64,000 nucleotides of DNA from Paramyrothecium sp. XJ0827. Its lineage: Eukaryota; Ascomycota; Sordariomycetes; Hypocreales; Stachybotryaceae. Both the position numbers and the translations under genes were made by a program. The first letter of the stretch is position 1, and the number at the start of each line of letters is the position of its first letter. Below are positions 13,601 to 29,195 of the stretch, in pieces. Below the pieces are notes generated by a model. That model had not been told where the DNA came from. It saw only the letters and a program-made list of their open reading frames with translations, and ran no database searches. Location: the NCBI GenBank assembly GCA_020881915.1, contig JAJFPB010000003.1, positions 4,650,001 to 4,714,000 of the forward strand, given 5' to 3'.

Positions 13601-16327
13601 GAAATTGTCGAGCAAACAAATCCTAAAGTATCTTGAAATCAGCCTTCCGTCTCGACGAGAAATGTGTATTGTGCTGCATTCACTAACATGAACCCATTGC
13701 TCCTACAAGAAAGAATTGATTAGCGTCATTTTCCACCTTAGGAAGGAATCTCGATACTCACGTTGTTAGCCGGTAGATGAATCCAGCGGCACGTGGGCGA
13801 AATGTCGATAGCTGGGCGAAGACTCATGTCAAAGAGCTCCTCCACCCCAAACTTCTGGTCATAGATGGCCATGTGAACTTCCGGCTGTTGATAATCCCAA
13901 TAGTCTGTGCTGCCATCTTTTGCTATATAGAACTGAGCGAGTATAGCGTCCGACATCCTGCATGAATCCTTTTCGTCATTGGAAAGTGGTGCTGGTGGAT
14001 CAACGATTCTCTCAGGCTGGGCAGCTCGCGCTCCATTCAAAAGCCCGCTGTTTCTCAATTCATGAATCCATCGATGTTTGTCCCCTAAAGCGTATTCCCA
14101 TGCTGACTTGCCAGACTTGTCTTTGAGATCGTCCGTATGCTGCCTCTCTGCCAATACAGAGAGCAGTTTTGTTATGATTCCCTTGAACGGGCCTCTTTCC
14201 TCATTGCCTGGCCCATCTCTGATTGCCTTCAAGATAGCTAAATGAAGCGGCGTCCGGCCATCTTCATCTGCACCAACAACTAGGTCAGGACTCGCTGTAA
14301 CAAGCCGGACTAGTGCCGCATAATTTGCACATTCGGCTGCTCGATGTAGGGGACTGCGCTGTTTGTGGTCTGTAACCGTCAATTCATATCCGGCGTCAAT
14401 AAATCGCAAGAGACTTTTTTCAAATTCGTGATGTGCCGATGCTTTGAGAAGCAGGAATCGCTTCGTATAACCCACAAGGGAACGGTAATCAAGGTCGTCT
14501 GGGCCTTTGAATCTTGGTACAGACCCCCTTGCCGCGGGTTTGGCTGGAACAGACTTTAGTGGAACAAAATGAATGAAAATTGTACGCGGTGGAGGCTACG
14601 CCACTGGTCAGCATCGCAAAGTAATGGAGAGAAATCCCTTGGGAATATTGGACACGAACCGGATGGTTTAAGGCTGGGGACGGGGTATAAAACCAAAGAG
14701 TTGGCAACTGTTTTTGATGGACAGTTGTTCGGAATTTGGCCCACAGATCCCGGATATGAAGCCCCCTTGACTCCAGTATGTTTCTTATTTTAGCACCGCG
14801 ACCAGACGAGACGGGTGGTACAATAATCCCTAGTTCTTTGGGTCTGTCATGCGCGTAATCACTTTCGGCCTGGGCGCTCTGAGTTGGATCAGGAGCATCA
14901 AAAAAGACCAGCGCGGCGACCATATTCAAAATGGCAGAGCTCTCCTCGCTCTCGGCGGCCAAAGTGATGAACTTTTGGATTATAAGACAACCGAAGCCAT
15001 CGGCGATTAGAACCAAAGGTGTCTTGGACTGCTTTTGTGCCGTGTCCGAATCGATTTGGAAGAGAAGGGCTCCAGCTGTCTCTTTCAGATATCGATTGTA
15101 ATCGAGTCTCTTTGAAGTGCTTTTAGTTGACTGTTTTGGTTCGAGGGGCTGGTAGTTGAATTCGAGGACGCGTGGTTCATGGAAGTCACGAGCAATCATC
15201 GACGGACACGTGAGCCAGTTACCGGAAGGTACACTTTTGCCCTTCTCAAACGCCGATTCTGCATCTTTGCTCGATAATGTGTTTTGACTGGGTGACTGAT
15301 CACCGGCTTCAAGTCTTCCCTTACTCTGCTCTATCGGATCACCAGATGACGAATTTGGTAGATTAGTTGGATATCCAGTACTTGGTGCCAGGTCCGCGGT
15401 CGTATCAGGTGGTAAGGTAGCCTTTTCAGAAAACTCATTCTCCTCAGCATCACCCGGTATGCTATGAGGCTGACCTTCAACGTTCAATTCCTGATTGCGA
15501 CCTTTCTCGTGCCCTGAGCGATTCTTCCGGCGTTTTCGAGCCTTCAATTTAGCCTTGACCTTGTTAGCACCCAAAGTTTTGGGCGCGGCCTTGTCCGCCG
15601 AGGCCATGGACTGACTTGCAGCGGCGGGCCCGAAGGTCACGCTCCCTGACTCGTGGGCTTGGTTATGCAGCGGCACTGATTGCTCTGCGAGAGCCTCTTG
15701 GGGCGTGTACGCCCATGCGGTTGCCGGCGGTTGCCATTGGTCATGGACTGCTATTATGTCAATACTTGGTGGCGATAAGGCTGATGTGTCTGAGAGCTCT
15801 TTGAGGATAAACTGTTCATGTATCTCAATACCCGATCTTGAAACTTGGATCGGGGAAGTCTCGAGTGGGCTGTCCTGATTGTTGACACCTCTCCCACGGC
15901 CAGCTTCCGTTCCTTCAGCCCGTTGTAAAGGAAATTCCACGGAGACGGAGAGTTTGTGTCGCGGGGTACTAATCTTGTTCTTGACATGATGCACGCTTTT
16001 ACGCAATGCGTCGATAGAAATACTGGAATTAAATGATGGCGTTCGAGACTGCCTCGGTGGTCGAGATGGGATTTGACGATTTTGGGAAACTGCCTCTTGT
16101 TCTTGGGGGCCACCAGGAATAACGTTGCCTTGATTCAGCGACTCGACTTCGTGAGTAAAGGATGGCCTATTAGGGGAGTTATTTTGGGAGTTGGAACTCG
16201 ATTTGGGCACAGTTCTCTGCAAATCCATTGCGTTGTCTGTTGTCCTTGGATCTTGATTTGGTGTCTCTCCCGGCGGTAAACCAACGTCCTGCTGCCCGTC
16301 TAACGAAGGCGAGGGCGAAGATGCCAT
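10628..16327 (-). CDS. Degenerate alpha/beta-hydrolase, ankyrin and CorA-like membrane protein
   Basis: Complement of join(10628..11526,11591..11702,11755..11790,11858..11953,12016..12570,12625..13203,13270..13392,13440..13492,13562..13622,13688..13702,13762..14553,14600..16327), 1,682 aa. Residues 1-188 are disordered. About 189-560 resemble the SesB-type lipase-like fold: IDIIAVHDQW matches the first strand, NWL and VLEFNY follow after a disordered insertion of roughly 160 residues, and the GxSxG elbow is IADGFGC, so the nucleophilic serine is absent. About 590-720 hold ankyrin repeats. Then comes the fungal CorA-like domain (RWIHLPANN, MIDQLWLWVL) with two membrane segments near 1335-1358 and 1380-1403; the GMN motif is not seen. 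The last 280 residues are a disordered tail. The first junction (14554-14599) is the least certain. One exon has only 15 nt. Function unknown; probably a membrane-anchored signalling protein. Confidence 0.8.
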
Positions 16328-19300
16328 TGCATGGAGAGAGCAAATTTCGAGGGCTACAGAGACGAACAGAGCATTAGAGCTTTAAAGGTAATGCTGTTCA
16401 TGTCTTGTTGGCGAATATGTCTCTGGAATCCTCACCAGTCATTTGGCTCATCTCAGCATCCCACATCAAGTATGAACAGAAAGAAACAATCGTCGCGACT
16501 TTTTTTTTAATGATCTGCTGGGCGGACTCGGTGCTTACTGCACTTCCATATAAGGAGAGGACTTATTCTGGTCCGCGGCTAGGGGCAAATGTAATACTGA
16601 CGATGCACACCGTCCTAGCTAAGGTAGGTATGCTGTGAAGGCAATGTAACCGGGTTATTACCCGGTGGCAAGACAAGCATGAACGTGCATCTCCAAAATC
16701 ATGTGTATGGATGCCGGGTCATGCCAGACCAAACACACAAACTTCGTGGCCTTGATGGTTGATCTTGTTAAAATAGGTAGCTATAGGGCTCCTATTATAA
16801 AAATAAGGTAGGGACCTAAGGGGTTCTGTAGGGTAGGCTGATCCTGCCGGTCCGGACCTGAGGCAGTGAGGGTCGGAGGTCACCAGGGGCGTTCAGCGTA
16901 TCCAAGGAAGGGAAGATAGGGAAAATACAGTCAAATATGAAAACCCTCTCTGACTCTAGCTTAAGCCAAAGGATAGCTATAGATAGTGGCTAACGAGGTT
17001 TCCTTTACGGAAGAACGTGTGGTTCTACAGAGGAAAACCTCCCCCCACCCTATTATACGTTTCCGTACACCCACTGAAAGCGCCGCCATTTGCCTACAGC
17101 TGACAATAGTCGTTTATCAGCTGCCGTAAATTCTGGGTTTTAATCGATAGTTTCTTGTATTTGAGTTAAGGTTAGGGCCAGCCGTTCCGTTCGGCCGGGC
17201 CTAGACCAGCCACTGTTCAATAACTTCAATAGCTATCGGCAACAGCCTTCAATAGCTGTTGACCTATGCAACCTTGCTATTCTCAACAACTGAGACGCTG
17301 GCAACGTGAAAAGTTGACTCGAGGAATGTAAGCATGTACCTTATTCTTTGCCTTCCATCCTTTGCAGTAAACTTATTTGTGGCGATGTCTGAAGCAAAAA
17401 CCAGAAATGATCTACAAGGTTTCAGATGTGTGAATTGACCCTATTGCGGCTGAAAACATGGGTCGGGCAGAGGCCTACTTCATCAGACAATCCTTCTGCG
17501 CAAGCACTAGGTGACATCAACAACCTGGGGCCGTCTTCATTTCTTTTTCTTTCCGCTCTTACAATGTGAAATCAGCTTCACTGAGCGGGCTTTCTCGAAG
17601 CCATTCCAGTACGCTATGAACTGTTCGTAGAGGAGAGATAATGAATGAACCCTTCCATATACACCGGTCTTCCTCGACCGCACAACCTCACGAACTGGAA
17701 AGTTTTAGTTACGGTCACTACTAAGGGACAGCAACAGAATGTATTTTTGCACCGCTCATCATGCTGTCACTGAACAGCGTTATTTACAGAGTCGACTTCC
17801 TAAAATGATCGCGGGTGGTCAGCGTGCAGGTCTTGGTCAGCATACACTGTAGCCTTGTTCGTCTTTGGCAGTCACAAGCCTATCGCTGCTATGGCTGATG
17901 TCCCGAAATACCCTCGTAGCCTTGTACTGGGTAGATCAGGGGACCTGGTTCTTTCCTGACTTCACAACGTTGAGGCGCCGTCTGCAATATTGGCTGCTAA
18001 TCTGGACCAGCCACTTGCCAAATTGACTGAGCAATGCCATAAAAGCAGCCAAGTCAACCCAGGTGCCTGGAGGTGTCGGAACCGCGCATCAGTATATCAG
18101 TGTCGAATTGGATCCTTAAGGCAAGATAAATAGTTTTTCTTCTTATCTTTTCCCTTGTAGCCCTTTCTTCCTCTTTCGTCGGGGGTGTGGGTAAATTTTG
18201 TTTTATATCAATTATTTTATAATTTAAATTAACAGCTATATTTCCATGTGTTTCTTCGTCTGTCTACTCATCCCGTGCAAAGCGCTCTTGAACCTCCGCC
18301 CCTACCACCAAGATACTCCGTGTGATATTGGGGGGATAATTACCATACCTGGATATAATATGCCATAACCACCTAAAGATCAGCAGCTGAATCCAACTGG
18401 CACCAGGTACTCAGAGTAGTGGAGTCTTCTCTGATTGCATATGGCTTTGTGTGAACGAGAAGAAGCTATTATCTGCTTCAAGAGAAAGTATTCGATACAG
18501 TACAAGCAAAGCAGCTACTGAACAGACCTACGTATAGGAAGCCGAAGCCCAGCTCCAAGGAGAGGAACAAACCATTCCTGACGGCTTTTGGGAGCCGAGG
18601 AATCGTGCCTTTTCGGGTTGTTGCGCCCTTCTGGAGAAGAAGGAAAAGAAAAAGAAAACATTCGATGTGGTTGGCTGGGTTGTGTTGTTTGCTAATCGTG
18701 CATGTCTTAGTTGCCTCTACCCCCTTACATTAACTTTTCTAACCAAGCTAATCTGGACATTGTGATGCGTCGGCAATCTCAACAGTTTTGTTACCGCATT
18801 CTTCCATCCCATGGTGGTCTGTAGATAGATCGAAATGTACAAGGCGAGCCTTGTTGACAGCGTTGTCTTGGTGATGGAAAGGCAATTGACTCGCCGGTCA
18901 AGGCGCCGATGTGCTCCGCCGAGAACCGAGCAGCTCCCGGGATTGGGGCAATGGGTAGGTGTGATATTCGCTCACCAATTAAGGTAAGGTGAGGACGGAC
19001 GGACAAGCTCCTTCTGCAAGGCCGTCTGGTGGTACTGTACCCATTAATCGACAGCACCTAAGACTGGTTGAACCCCTTGTAGCTGATCCGGTTCTGGGGG
19101 TCCACAGCGGGGTAAAGTTGCTGCTGAGGCGGGGCAGCTTTTTCTCAATGTTGACGTCGGTTGCTTAAGCTCCTACGCCTGCATATGACTTGTCTTGTTC
19201 CATTCAGTTGCTGTTACGCAGAGGACCTCGTATCCTCTGCGCTTCTCCCCTTCTCACTATTTCTTCTCCCGTCTCTGCATTTTTCTGTCCAAATCCCCTC

Positions 19301-19386
19301 TTGGCACCCCCCATTGCCTTCCACACTCACCAAAGACACGCAAACGCCAGTTCCGTCGCTAGCCATTCTCGATACCCTCTGTTACC
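16328..19386. other. AT-rich gene-free region with repeat-like sequence
   Basis: No credible coding frame in 3 kb. The stretch 16640-18400 is visibly richer in A/T and in TpA steps (TAGCTATAG, TATTATAAAAATAAGG) than its neighbours, with an imperfect inverted repeat around 17000-17040 (GGTTTCCTTT facing AGAGGAAAACC). It could be a decayed, RIP-affected mobile element remnant, but I see no reverse-transcriptase, transposase or LTR boundaries. The right end (from about 19060) includes the promoter and pyrimidine-rich leader of the next gene. Confidence 0.4.
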
Positions 19387-20794
19387 ATGCCGTTGCAGGT
19401 CCCTCTCATCCGGCTGCAGTGCGGCGTCAACTCGTATGAATGGGGCAAGAAGGGCAACGACTCGGCCGCCGCTCGCTTCGCCGCCGCGACTCCCACGCCC
19501 GACCTCTCGATCAAGTCCGACGAGCCGTACGCAGAGGTTCGTGCGCCCCGTTCTGCTTCCCCGAATGCTCACTGACGAAACCGCCCAGCTGTGGATGGGC
19601 TCGCATCCCAAGAACCCCTCCAAGGCGCTCGACTCGGGCCGCACCTTGCTCGACCTCTTCGAAGACAACCAGCAACTTCTCTCCAACTCGGTGGCCTCAA
19701 AGTACGGCGCCAAGCTGCCCTTCCTGTTCAAGGTCCTTTCCATCAACAAGGCCCTGTCGATCCAGGCCCACCCCAACAAGAAGCTCGCCGAGCAGCTCCA
19801 CGCCAAGGATCCCAAGAACTACCCCGATGACAACCACAAGCCCGAGATGGCCATTGCCATCACCCCCTTCGAGGGCCTCTGCGGCTTCCGCCCGCTGAAG
19901 GAGATTGCGCATTTCCTAGAGGCGGTTCCCTCCCTGGCGAGGCTGGTCGGCGACGAGGCAAAGGATCAGTTTGTGCAGGTAGCCAAGGACGGAAGCGAGG
20001 GGCCGAACGACACAAGCAAGAAGGCGCTGCAGAAGGCATTCGGAGCGCTCATGTCGTCCTCCTCGCAAGACATTGAGACCGAAATTTCAAAACTGGTGGA
20101 GCAAGCCAAGTCGGAAGGCTCAGGATTCGCAGGTGGCGGCGTGTCTTCGACAAAGGGCGAGGTGCTGGCGGAGCTGGTGACGCGCCTGCACGGTGAGTTC
20201 GGCGCCGACATTGGCCTGTTCGTGCTCTTCTTCCTCAACTTCGTGACGCTGGAGCCGGGCGAGGCCATGTTCCTGGTGGCCGACGACATCCACGCGTACG
20301 TGTCGGGCGACATCATGGAGTGCATGGCGGCGTCAGACAACGTGGTGCGGGCGGGCCTGACGCCCAAGTTCAAGGATGTGTCGACGCTCGTGGACATGCT
20401 GACATACAACTACGCGCCGATCGAGGAGCAGAAGATGACGCCGACCGAGTACCCGTACGCGAAGCTCAACCGGCCAGCCTACAGCAGCGGGTCGTCGGTG
20501 CTGCTGTACGACCCGCCGATCGAGGAGTTCAGCGTGGCGCGGACGCTGCTGCGGGGCGGAGACGGCGCCAAGGCGACGTTTGAGCCGCTCGAAGGGCCGA
20601 GCATCATCATCTGCACGAGCGGCAAGGGCAAGATCTCGGTGGGACCAACGAGCTACGAGCTGAGTGAGGGCCACGTCTACTTTGTGGGGTCGACGGCAGA
20701 AGTTGTACTGGAGTCGACGGTGGGGGATGACGAGGAATTTGTCACGTTCAAGGCCTTTTGCGAAATTGACGACACGGGAAAGGAGAAGCTGTGA
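19387..20794 (+). CDS. manA: Mannose-6-phosphate isomerase (type I, zinc)
   Basis: CDS join(19387..19536,19589..20794), 451 aa. It interconverts fructose-6-phosphate and mannose-6-phosphate in the cytosol, the entry step to GDP-mannose for protein glycosylation and cell-wall mannan. The zinc ligands of the family are visible: Gln and His in IQAHPNK, Glu in [10 protein letters not shown], His in [10 protein letters not shown], and the active-site Arg in RAGLTPKF. The 52-nt intron restores DEPYAE-LWMG, the conserved junction. The frame is open further upstream, but ATG 19387 gives the usual N-terminus [20 protein letters not shown]. Length matches the fungal family. Confidence 0.96.
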
Positions 20795-22496
20795 GTGGAT
20801 GGGAAGGGAAGGGGGAAAGAAGAGGGTGTCAACAAGTAGACGATGGCATGAAGTACAGTCGCAATAATGAGTTGTCAAAGGAACAGTCTATGCAGCCAGC
20901 TTGAAAATATATACAAAGCAATCTGATTGAAGCAACGAGAAGCACGCACCCGGTGATGCTTCGAGGTGCCAAACGAGCCATGGGAGTTGTTCACCACGGA
21001 AGTCGCGCGACTCAGGCGCAGGCCATGCTAGGAGGCCCAACGCGGTGAGTATAAAGTATTTTCACAATGAGCTCGTTTCTTATTGAATCAGCAGAAGACG
21101 AACTTTAACATCCATCTCATCGCCAGAGCCCCTCTGCAAAGACGTGTTAATCTTGGAGTTGCAGCGCCCCCAACGACATATACGGGTGTACCTTGCCCAA
21201 CAGAGGCTGAAAAAATACGGATCCCTGGCTTTCGCCGAGCGGCACGCCCCTGACATGATAGTGTAGCGCGTCCCACCGACCGCGCAATTTGCGAGCTGTC
21301 CGACGGGGTACATTGATTCAGCCAGCTCCCTCGATCGTGCAGTTCGGAATTGGACCCGTGGAGATGGTCCATCACGTACCCTTGCGCCAAGGGCACTGCA
21401 TGACAGCACATGGGAGGCGCTAAAAACCTTGGGGGTAGCGGAACAGAGGTACGGTACGGAGTACATTGGCGGTCTTCCTCCCCGCCAAAACAAGCACAAG
21501 CACAAGCTTACGCACGCGCAGCGGCACACGCAACAGGGCTGCTCTTCTGCAGTGTTGACCTGAAGTCTAAGTCCCCAAAAACCACCCCCGGTCTTTCCGT
21601 TCCGTCATCCTTTGACGCGAGCCGCAAACCAACCAGAGCCTGAGCTTGAGCCAAAGCGACCCTCCCTCCCTTAAGTTCACCTTGCGCCTTGCCTTGCCTT
21701 GCCTTGCCTTGCCTTGCCTTGCCTTGCCCACCACTAACTACCTCACCTTACCTTACCTCACCTCACCTTGCCTTTTCTCTTCCTTTCAAACGGGGCATCC
21801 CTCCCAACCTACTTCCTTGCCTTGGCTATCTCGCGCCTTTTTCCTCTTACTTATTCATTCCCTTCCCTTTCCTTTCCCTCCTCCCCTCCTCCCCTCTTTC
21901 GCATCTCGCTCTTCTCCTTCCTCCGCGGCCGCCGGGGCTGTTCACGGCACTGACGCTCACGCGCTTCTCCATCTTTTGCGCCTCGCGCGACCCACTCGGG
22001 GACTGCTGCTGGCCTGTGGATTTTTCCAATGTGAGTCTAGCTGCTCTTCTCCTCTGTTGCTTGCATTGCACTGTGTTTTTGGGGGGGTTGGGGTTGGGGT
22101 TGGGCTCGGGCGCTCGCTTGTGCCTTTTGTTTGGGCTTGTGCATGCCATGCCATGCCAGGCCATGACTCCTCGGCTCCGTTACTGTCGGTCGTTGTTTAC
22201 TGCAAAGCATCAACGCCGACACGAGCCGCGCGATTATTCTGCCCATTCGGCATCCGCGTTCCTCACCCTTGCCCCATGCAAATTCACCCATGTGCTTTCT
22301 TTTCTCCTCGCCAATGCCCCGTCAATTCCAGCTTGCTGTTGGTTCAATTGCACAACTATCTACACCGTCACCCCGTCTGCATTGATCGTTTGATGTTTCC
22401 TCTCCCTTCTTCCTCTTCATCCCCTCCGTTGCTGTATCACCCGTGCTAGCTATCTTCCCCCAAAAGGAGGTCGGAGGCTGCGATGCCGCTGGCAAC
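20795..22496. other. Intergenic region and leader of the SGF29 gene
   Basis: Contains the 3' UTR of the isomerase gene and a very pyrimidine-rich stretch (21660-22440) that opens long but compositionally biased frames (Leu/Pro/Ser-rich), which I do not call. A GTGAGT at about 22031 could be the donor of a 5' UTR intron ending before the next gene's ATG, but no acceptor stands out. Confidence 0.4.
21686..21728. repeat. (GCCTT)8 microsatellite
   Basis: Eight perfect GCCTT units followed by GCC, continuing into a degenerate CTTACCTCACC-type tract. It lies in the presumed leader or promoter of the Sgf29 gene. Confidence 0.9.
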
Positions 22497-23804
22497 ATGT
22501 CTGACAAGAAAAAGAACCGACGAAGCGAGGTCGACAACCTCCGAGAGAACCTAGGCCCCTACTACCAAGAATCCCCGACCCGACGCGAGAGCAGCGGCGG
22601 CGGCAACGTCAACAACACCGGTACTTCCAGCCCCGGCACCGGCACCGGCACCGGCACTGGCGTCAGCTCCGGCTCCAGCTCGTTCAGTATGTCCCAACGC
22701 AATCGTAGCGGGCGCGGCTCCAACCGCAACAACGGCAATAATACTCACGGCGAGGAGGTTCAGATATGGGAGTCATGCAAGAGCCAGATGACCGACATTG
22801 TCAATGGCGTCAATGCTGAGAATGACAGTCTGGCCGATCTCGTCGCCATGGACAAGCAGGTCGGCGCCATGGATCCAGACAGGATCCCGGCCGACTCGCT
22901 GAAAAAGATGGAACAGCTTTGCCGCACCGGCGTCAAGTACTCCGAATCCAACATCGCCTCGCTCAAAGCCGTCACCGAGCAGCTCAAGATACTGCGCGCC
23001 GTCGTCGTTGCGAAGGAGCAGGCCGAGGCACAAGCCGCCGGCCCCGCCAAAAGAGCTGCCGCCACCCGCGAAACCCGCGAGAGCACCTCGTCTGCCGCGG
23101 CTGCATCAGCGGCGGCGGCGTCCGCATCGGCTGCTGCTGCTGCGTCGGCGGCGGCTGCATCCTCGCTGTACGACTTCGACGGCGCTGGCGACTCGCCCGT
23201 ACCCAGCCCCGTCGCGGGTTCCTCGTCTCGGAGTAAGGGTGGTGACCGGGGCGACCGCGGAGACAGGAGCAGTAACAGGGACCGAGACAGCATGCCACCG
23301 AGAACAGACAGCGTCGAGCCCCAAGGTTCGTCGGGTAGCGGCGCTGGGTTGGGATCGGGGGGCGCTCTAGGAGCGGCCGGTAATAAGAGCAAGGTGGTTT
23401 TCTCCAAAGGGGACGCTGTTGCCTTCAAGCCCAAGGCGGGGACGAGCGGCGAGCAGACATCGGACTGGATACTAGGTGAAGTAGCACAGGTGTTGGGCGA
23501 AGGCAAGAGCCGACGATACAAGGTGCTGGACGTGGAGCCTGACGACCACAGCAAGCAGAAAGAATACCGGTCGAGTGCAAGCAGCATGATACCCATCACG
23601 CCCGAGAGCCAGGCGTCGACACTCAAGGATTGGGAGCCGAACAAGGTAGTGCTGGCGCTCTACCCCAACACGACGACATTTTACAAGGCCGAGGTGCACA
23701 GCATGGGGGCAGACGGCAAGGTGAATCTCAAGTTTGAGGGAGAGAACGACTCGACAACGCTCCAGCAGGTGGAGAGGCGGTTCGTGATCGAATACCGAGC
23801 GTAG
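22497..23804 (+). CDS. sgf29: SAGA-associated factor Sgf29 (tandem tudor-like)
   Basis: A single open exon, 435 aa. The C-terminal third (about 300-435) is the SGF29 double-tudor domain, which reads H3K4me2/3 and helps recruit the SAGA acetyltransferase complex. The signature VLALYPNTTTFYKAEV and the closing aromatic run VERRFVIEYR are present, including the aromatic residues that line the methyl-lysine pocket in the family. About 80-170 is helical (EVQIWESCKSQMTDIVNGVN onward), as in other Sgf29 proteins. Between them is a long Ala/Ser-rich and Gly/Arg/Asp-rich linker with short repeats. The ATG at 22497 is chosen because it gives MSDKKKNRR; the frame is open for 18 more codons upstream, but those residues look like leader. 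Confidence 0.92.
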   Translation: MSDKKKNRRSEVDNLRENLGPYYQESPTRRESSGGGNVNNTGTSSPGTGTGTGTGVSSGSSSFSMSQRNRSGRGSNRNNGNNTHGEEVQIWESCKSQMTDIVNGVNAENDSLADLVAMDKQVGAMDPDRIPADSLKKMEQLCRTGVKYSESNIASLKAVTEQLKILRAVVVAKEQAEAQAAGPAKRAAATRETRESTSSAAAASAAAASASAAAAASAAAASSLYDFDGAGDSPVPSPVAGSSSRSKGGDRGDRGDRSSNRDRDSMPPRTDSVEPQGSSGSGAGLGSGGALGAAGNKSKVVFSKGDAVAFKPKAGTSGEQTSDWILGEVAQVLGEGKSRRYKVLDVEPDDHSKQKEYRSSASSMIPITPESQASTLKDWEPNKVVLALYPNTTTFYKAEVHSMGADGKVNLKFEGENDSTTLQQVERRFVIEYRA

Positions 23805-27199
<3,395 letters not shown>

Positions 27200-29195
27200 A
27201 CGGGTGCTCGCTAGGGAAATGACGAGCCGCCGAACTTCTAGGCAGGCCTTTGATCTTGACACGACCGCCCATAGCCCCACTGGTTGTGTATGTCGCAGCC
27301 CAATGCTCCTCGAGCTCCTACCGATGATCGGATGCTTCGTTCACAACCAGTCATCACGTCGATACCATTGCACGCACCCACGAATCACTTCCACCCGTGG
27401 ATCTGGGTCAATTCTTGAATTGTGGAAATCGGCCTACTTGCGTCGTTCTGGATATCGAGGCGCGGACGTTCGAGACCGACGAAAGGTCTCGAGTTCCTGC
27501 GCATCTGGACCCATCGACTCGCTCCCGATCACGGCAGTGCTGGCGCAACGGATCGGGTATGCCATTTTCAACCAATTCTCACCATGTTTCTTTTGGTTTC
27601 GCAATACCCTTGTTTAGTTGAGAGGGGATGGAGATGACAGAGGGGTACACTGGATGCAAGACGGCCGGTCTTGGTCCTGTGAAGCTCGGGGGAGATGGGC
27701 AGGAAGAAGGTGAGGGCGCGCAAGGGGCAAGACGAACGATGCGGTGCAGCAGCCTGGGCGTTCTGTTTGGGTCCCACACGGAGAGGGCGCGAACTGTCCG
27801 GGGGATGTGGGCTCGCTGGGCTCGCACGTCCGTCTCTTATCCTCCTTCCCTCTTCCCCCGCTACATCTATGAGCTCTCCTTGTTTCCTCCTTTTCCTATT
27901 CAATTCTGTGTATTTATGTATATTCCCGCAGCCTCCCCTTGAACCAACCTATCACCCCGTCTTCTTTTCGTTCAGTTTCGTTGTGGTTCATGTTGCTCAC
28001 GCCACTTCCAAAAAGTGCTTTTAATACTCAAAACCACCCCTTTCCCCCCCCGCCTCTCCTCCTCCCTTCCACTTGGTTCTTTTCCGAGTCTGCCTGTTAT
28101 TATCCTCTTTACGCTGCGTCATGATGTCTTACGGCTTTTCTACACCAAGGAGAGAAAGAGAGAAAGAAAGAAAGGAAGAAAGAAAGAAAGGTGTGCGGGT
28201 GCAGGAGAAGGGTCGCACAGCACGGTACAGCACAGGGGGCCGGGGAAAGAATGATATAGAACGGCTGATTGACTACATTTGATGCGAAATAAGATACTTT
28301 AATAGATAATGCTTTTGTTCTGCGCCGTGCGCTTCCCGCTGTATAGATGTTGTGCTACTGCAGGAGCAGATACTTGGACTCCTCTACAAGACGTCTCCCG
28401 CGTGCGAGAGTTCGTTGTAATTGATGCAGAGAGCCGAGGAACAATGTGCGGATCGCCATGGACGTCGGACTCACGAACACCTTCAGCTCGAGGTTTTCCA
28501 TTGCGTGTCTTTATACAACGTATCAGTCACCTCACCACGCAGCTAGGCCCATTGGCAAATGACGTAGGAACTCTTTTAACATTTTTATTCCTCAATGACA
28601 AAGCCAGGAGGAATGATCTCGTCTTCATACAATAATCATTTCGTGCAGAACCATCCCTCTCGACCCGCCGAAAGCTATCCCATGCAACGCCGCTTGATGT
28701 CTTGAAAATAAATAAATAAAACCCCCTCACTTTCCCTGTCCAGCTAGTACTCCACAAGCGCCGAGGCGCATCCTGACGGTATGATACCAATTGTAATTTG
28801 ATGCTTCTAATCTTCTGTCTCAGGCGGCGTTTCCCTGAGGCCTCTCGGAAATGCATGCGCGATACTCGAGTATTGATCCACGCCCGTGGGTGGAAGATAA
28901 TAAGAATTGCGATTTCGCGTGTGTTTTCGTCTGCTCTAAAGACCCCATGACTTGAATATGGCTGGGCAACGGGAACACAGCGGACTCGGTGTTTCTGTGT
29001 CTGACAAGACGATGGCGATATCATGATAGCGCGTGATGTTGCTGATGAACATTCACAGTGACTCTTCCGAATCAACGACATGCCTTCTCGGCACGCCTGT
29101 CACGGCATCTGTATTGCATGTGTTCAGGGTTGTCGACGCGTATTTCCTCTAAAGCCTCACCATGCCCAGAGGAAGTCCTGCTCGGCTTCGGAAAT
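27200..29195. other. Convergent intergenic region
   Basis: About 2 kb between the convergent Arf6-type and Ssn3 genes. A 184-codon frame on the minus strand (28527-29081) has no protein-like features and is not called. Holds two 3' UTRs and a purine microsatellite. Confidence 0.45.
28149..28191. repeat. Purine (GAAA)n-type microsatellite
   Basis: An imperfect run of GAAA/GAGA units of about 43 nt in the intergenic region. Confidence 0.85.

Noticed and set aside
19055..19085. GGTTGAACCCC as a minus-strand tRNA B-box
   Set aside because: Flanking bases cannot form the T-stem or an acceptor stem.
21646..22449. 267-codon plus-strand frame
   Set aside because: Product of a CT-rich leader and the GCCTT repeat; low-complexity Leu/Pro/Ser sequence, and a second frame is equally open.
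28527..29081. 184-codon minus-strand frame downstream of Ssn3
   Set aside because: Sequence shows no motif, and it lies in the expected 3' UTR region; no homologous family recognised.
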